NCBI GenBank assembly: GCA_944470555.2
Contig: OX104130.1
Coordinates: 58,933,491-58,997,490 of the forward strand
Length of the DNA: 64,000 nucleotides
Source: Heterobilharzia americana
Taxonomy: Eukaryota > Platyhelminthes > Trematoda > Strigeidida > Schistosomatidae
Reading direction: 5' to 3'
Below, piece by piece: positions 60,221 through 64,000 of this stretch; the stretch's first letter is position 1, and each line of letters begins with the position of its first letter. Made by a program: the position numbers and the translations under genes. The notes below the pieces were generated by a model, which was not told the origin of the DNA, did not search any database, and saw nothing but the letters and a program-made list of their open reading frames with translations.

Positions 60221-63200
60221 ACCTTGCCTGGTTAACTAGTTCACTAGTTACCAGCCCGTCCTAAGCCCGGGTAAACAGAGAAGGTTGGGCACAGGGCTAC
60301 CAACCCTACACCGGAAAACAAATATAACCGCTAAAAAAAACTTCAAAGCATAAACAAAATATAAAAATTATAACAAAATTATTCCTCGCTGGAATCGGAG
60401 AGGGGAAATGACGCCAGTTGGTGAAAGCCTGCCTTCGGGAAGCCAATTGGCCAGGCCAAGGTGTCTTCTCTCGATGAAAGCGAAAGTAAACGTGGGGACA
60501 TGGAGTGTCCGCACCATGTTTGAACCCAGCAAGGCAGCCCAGATTGCAAACGAGATGAAGAGGTATCACATTGAAGTGCTTGGAATTTGCGAAAGCAGAT
60601 GGAATGGGATTCAACTCTTCAAACTGTCAACTGGAGAATCAATAATCTACTGTGATATTGTCACCCAGACGACACGACAACCACGAGCACAGTGAAATGT
60701 GGAGTGGCTATCATGATGTCCCCAAGAGCATCGAAGGCTCTCATGCAGTGGGTACCAATCTCCTCCTGCAGGATCATGACAGCAAGGTTCAACTCAAAAG
60801 GAAGGAAGGAAGGTCACAACCATACAATGCTACACTATGCACCTACAAATAATGCAGATCAAGAGAAGAAGGAGGAATTCTACAGACAATTGCAATCAAC
60901 ACTCGAAAAGACCTCAGTTGGCGACATCAAAATTCTAATGGGTGGGGTGACATGAATGCAAAATTGGGAGGAGACAACACAGGAAGAGAACTAACCATGG
61001 GTCGAGAAGCGCAAGGTAAAATGAACGGGAATGGACAACTGTTTGCAGAATTCTGTGCATTCAACGATTTGGTGATTGGAGGTGAGGCAGTGTGTTCAGG
61101 TACAAGGATATCCACAAAGCGAGCGACATGGATTTCACCATTCACCAGATGGACACACTAAAAATCAAATCGACCTTACCTCAATCTCAAGAAAATGGAG
61201 ACGCAGCCAACCTACTTGGCACAATGTCAAGAAGAGGAGCAGATGTAGGTTCACACCACTCACTATCTAGTGCAAGAAACTTGACTTCCAAATCAAGTTA
61301 ACAGCCTTCAAGGAAGCTGGTGATAGACCACAGTTCAAGTACAACACTCGGAACACAAACTGAAGAACGAAACAACAAAGGAAATCTTCACATCAGTCAG
61401 CCATCAAGACAAAATAGGAGATATTGAGAAAATCCCTGAAGAAACCTGTGTGGAAGAACACCGGAAGTCTTTGAAAGAGATGTGGAAAGAAACCTGCACA
61501 GTCGAATTAGGAAGGAAGAAGAAAGAAGATGAGGAATGGATCTCGACGGACACATGGAAGCTGATAGAGGAGAGGAGGATGGTGAAGCAGAAGATAAACC
61601 AGTGCATGGATGCTCAACGGGAAGAGGAAATGAGTACAATGTATAAAACACTACACTGGACAAAGAAGTGAAGAAGAATGCACGCAAAGACAATAGACGC
61701 TTCCACGAAACACTGGCAAGTGAAGCAGAACAGGCTGCAGATAGGAGAGACAGAGACCTGACCACATTGTATCAAATAACCAGGTTACTATCTGAGAGGG
61801 AAGAGATCAACACAGTGCAGATGAAAGCAATAAAAGATGAATAAGGAAGTTTAATTACGAAAGAAGAGAAACAAAGGAAATGATGGGCCGACCACTTCAA
61901 AAAGCTCTTGAATCGACCACCACCACCACCTGCACTTCGTTCAGAAATACCACCTACAACCGCTGAACTACAAGTGAACATAAATCCTCTAACAAAAATG
62001 GATGTCCTGAAAGCCATAAAGCTACTGAAATGTGTAAAAGCAGCAGGACCAGACGAGATTCCACCAGAAGCACTGAGAACAGATGCAGAGACAACAGCGG
62101 ATATGCTGACACCACACCACTATTGCAGAAGGTGTGGAAGGAAGGGAAGGTATCCGCCGATTGAGTGAAGAAGGGCCACATTGTCAAATTCGCGAAGAAG
62201 GGTGGGCGATCTAAGTCTTTGCAAGAACTGGAGTGGAACCATGCTCCTGTCCACCACAAGCAAGCGAAATATCAAGCCGCATCATCCTGGAGAGACTAAA
62301 GGATGTTCTAGATTCAAAATTACGACCGGAACAGGCTGACTGGCTGGCTGGCTGGCATCAGGAAGTACAAATCATGTGCCAACCAAATTGCAACGCTACG
62401 CTACGCATAATCATAGAACAGAGTATAGAATGGCAGTCAACTCCTCACATTACCTCAACTTCATCGACTCTGAGAACGCCTTCCACAGCGTCGATCAACA
62501 AGTAATTTGGAAACTGCTTCAATACTACGGAATACCACAAACCTTTATCAACCTCATTCAACAACTATATGAAGACGCCATATGCCGGCCAAGTAATTCA
62601 CAATGGGAAGCTCAGCTCAGTGACGCCTTTGAAGTGAAGACAGGGTGGAGTAAGACAAGCTTGCTGCCTACTATCCCCCATCATCTTCCTGATTGTGGTC
62701 GACTGGACTGGATCATGCAGCAAACAGTGAGGAGCGAGGACAGGAGGATACGCTCGACCGGGGAAAAGAACCTAGAAGATTTGGATTTCGCCTAATATGA
62801 CTTGTGTCTGATGTCACACAAACTTGAAGATCTACAGGCGAAAACTAACAAGTTGACAGAAGAGTCGGGGCAGCGATTACGGGACTTCAGGTGAATATAG
62901 AAAAGACAGAAGTGATGAAGATACCGCACCAACAACTCCAACAACAACAACAATCTCCAATCACTATCCGGATTTTCAATACTAATTCAGTCAAGTCAGT
63001 GCTTCTATGTGATGGTTCAGAGACTTGGCGCGTTACGAAAAAGATTTTCAATAAACTACAGACATTCATCAACAACTCCTTACGCTGGCTCGCTACTGAA
63101 GACCAGATGGCCAGAATAATAAGAATAAGCAACAAGGAACTCTGGCCTGGCGACGAACCAACAGAGCAAGAACCTATCACCCAACAAATATGCAGTGGAA

Positions 63201-63468
63201 GAGAGTGAAGATGGATAGGGTATACACTGAGAAGTCTGACTGGGGACATCACGCGTCAGGCCAGTTGCTCGAGTGGAAGTCATATGAGAGCGACGACTCG
63301 AGCGTCCGAGGTGAGGGTGACATGGAGGAGATCGTGTGAGGAGGAAATGGGAGGTTGTGGGCTGTCGTGGAGTCAGGTTGAAAAGATTTCAGAGAAGAGA
63401 GTGGAATGGAGACGTGCTACTGAATCCCTATGTTCCATTAGGAACCCAAGGGACTAATAATAAATAAA
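60221..63468 (+). mobile_element. RTE-clade LINE, full length with target-site duplication, decayed and internally deleted
   Basis: A perfect 14-base duplication (ATTCATTGCCTATA) flanks the element at 60207-60220 and 63469-63482, and it ends in a TAA-type tail. The endonuclease starts at about 60478 (VNVGTWSVRTMFE, KRYHIEVLGICESRWNG) and continues as MNAKLGGDNTGRELTMG at 60952. The RT follows from about 61900 (KAAGPDEIPPEALRTDAET, NFIDSENAFHSVD). Its catalytic box has a stop (DFA then stop then YDLCLM). About 50 codons between SPITI and RIFNTN are missing near 62968. Many small frameshifts and a (GGCT)n expansion near 62340 confirm that it is dead. It is antisense to the host gene. Confidence 0.92.
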
Positions 63469-63536
63469 ATTCATTGCCTATATTCTTCATATTGATGAAA
63501 CCTGATGGTCGTGAGAACAGTTACTCAACGATGACA

Positions 63537-63760
63537 TTGGGTGGCGATTGCGCTATATCGTAAGCTAACAGAAGTTGGAAATATGGACCAATGGATTCTG
63601 ACCCAGTGGCTCAATGGTAGCATGCTGGCCACGGGACCTGAAGGTCGCGGGTTCGATCCCTGATGGTGCGGGGTCGTGGGTGCGCACTTCCGGAGAGTCC
63701 CATACTAGGGCGAACCAGCTGTGCAGTGCTCCCAGGTTTCTTTCGTTCCTCCGACTGATG
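63537..63760 (+). mobile_element. Second-family tRNA-headed SINE
   Basis: The head is well kept: box A region CCCAGTGGCTCAATGGTAGC and box B GGGTTCGATCCC, the best pol III promoter of this family in the window. The tail at 63680-63735 has the hammerhead-like arrangement (GAGTCCCATACTAGGGCGAA then CCAGCTGTGC), but CUGANGA is CCGGAGA and GAAA is GAAC. It lies about 55 bases past the LINE's right-hand target duplication. Confidence 0.7.
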
Positions 63761-64000
63761 TCCGTCTACGTCTACGTCTAATAAGTTGAAGACATAAGTA
63801 TTGAGAATAGAACGACACTTACCTGTAGGATAAGTGATAATTCACTGATTTTCGCGTCCAACTTTCAGTGATTGGCTAATTGTTTGAGAAATGCTTTTGC
63901 TTGCTGATTGACTTTGAATTGCATCAAAATTCCACTGTTTTGAGCCTAAATTTCTCCGAACACTTTTCTTCGGAGCATCAGAAATAGTTATAGGGTTTTA

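Larger units (their letters stand above)
59417..64000 (-). other. Partial intron upstream of the cadherin exon
   Basis: This sequence lies 5' of the cadherin exon on the minus strand and ends at the window edge, so the next upstream exon is out of sight. The AG acceptor is at 59418-59417 and the exon begins in phase 0. The intron carries a PLE-terminus motif, a full-length decayed RTE LINE on the opposite strand and one SINE of the second family. Nothing is recognisable in 59420-60150. Confidence 0.6.

Noticed and set aside
63595..63660. A functional tRNA gene at the second-family SINE
   Set aside because: Box A and B are good, but the flanks do not pair as an acceptor stem and the same head occurs in two other dispersed copies.
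1..64000. CRISPR array, rRNA or bacterial operon
   Set aside because: No regularly spaced repeats, rRNA signatures or clustered intact genes were seen. The repeats present are eukaryotic retroelements.

Overview
The window looks like nuclear DNA of a blood fluke (Schistosoma or a close trematode relative). The evidence is AT-rich sequence, very long introns, many fragments of Penelope-like elements (PLEs), RTE-clade LINEs with (TAA)n tails, and at least a dozen copies of a tRNA-headed SINE whose tail carries a hammerhead ribozyme, the arrangement known from the schistosome SM-alpha family. Species cannot be settled by reading alone.

One host gene is visible, and it occupies almost the whole window on the minus strand. 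It is a protocadherin-like adhesion receptor. A membrane-proximal exon (59416-58201) has two cadherin repeats, the transmembrane helix and the start of the tail. It is followed by two tail exons at 22483-22070 and 7107-5966. Splice phases fit (1 into 1 at both junctions), giving introns of about 35.7 kb and 15.0 kb. The C-terminus ends in S-S-F-V, a class I PDZ-ligand pattern. The 5' exons lie beyond position 64000.

Nearly everything else is mobile-element debris in or downstream of that gene. (1) PLE fragments with recognisable RT and/or GIY-YIG-end sequence lie at about 3.8-5.06, 8.7-9.4, 10.6-11.1, 11.1-12.0, 18.0-18.5, 37.8-39.5 (interrupted), 43.1-45.0 and 57.5-57.9 kb. A 40-base terminal-like motif recurs seven times. 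(2) Four RTE-type LINEs are present: two long decayed copies (27.0-30.3 and 60.2-63.5 kb), a younger 5'-truncated copy at 38.05-39.42 kb with a readable RT and a perfect 14-base target-site duplication, and a short 3' end at 47.1 kb. (3) SM-alpha-like hammerhead SINEs occur singly, in tandem, and as three head-to-head pairs (30.9-31.4, 32.1-32.6, 52.8-53.2 kb). (4) A second tRNA-headed family (37.2, 42.1, 63.5 kb) carries a differently looped hammerhead-like core. (5) Unclassified inverted repeats include a 515-base sequence at 12.8 and 32.6 kb, a 170-base palindrome at 34.6 kb and a 155-base-arm inverted repeat at 40.0-40.4 kb.

The most interesting themes are: hammerhead SINEs beside PLEs, the class known to carry hammerheads; a second SINE family with an apparently independent hammerhead-like core; a LINE nested in a PLE RT reading frame; and sense-oriented hammerheads inside an expressed gene's intron. 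No rRNA, functional tRNA, CRISPR or bacterial-type operon was seen.
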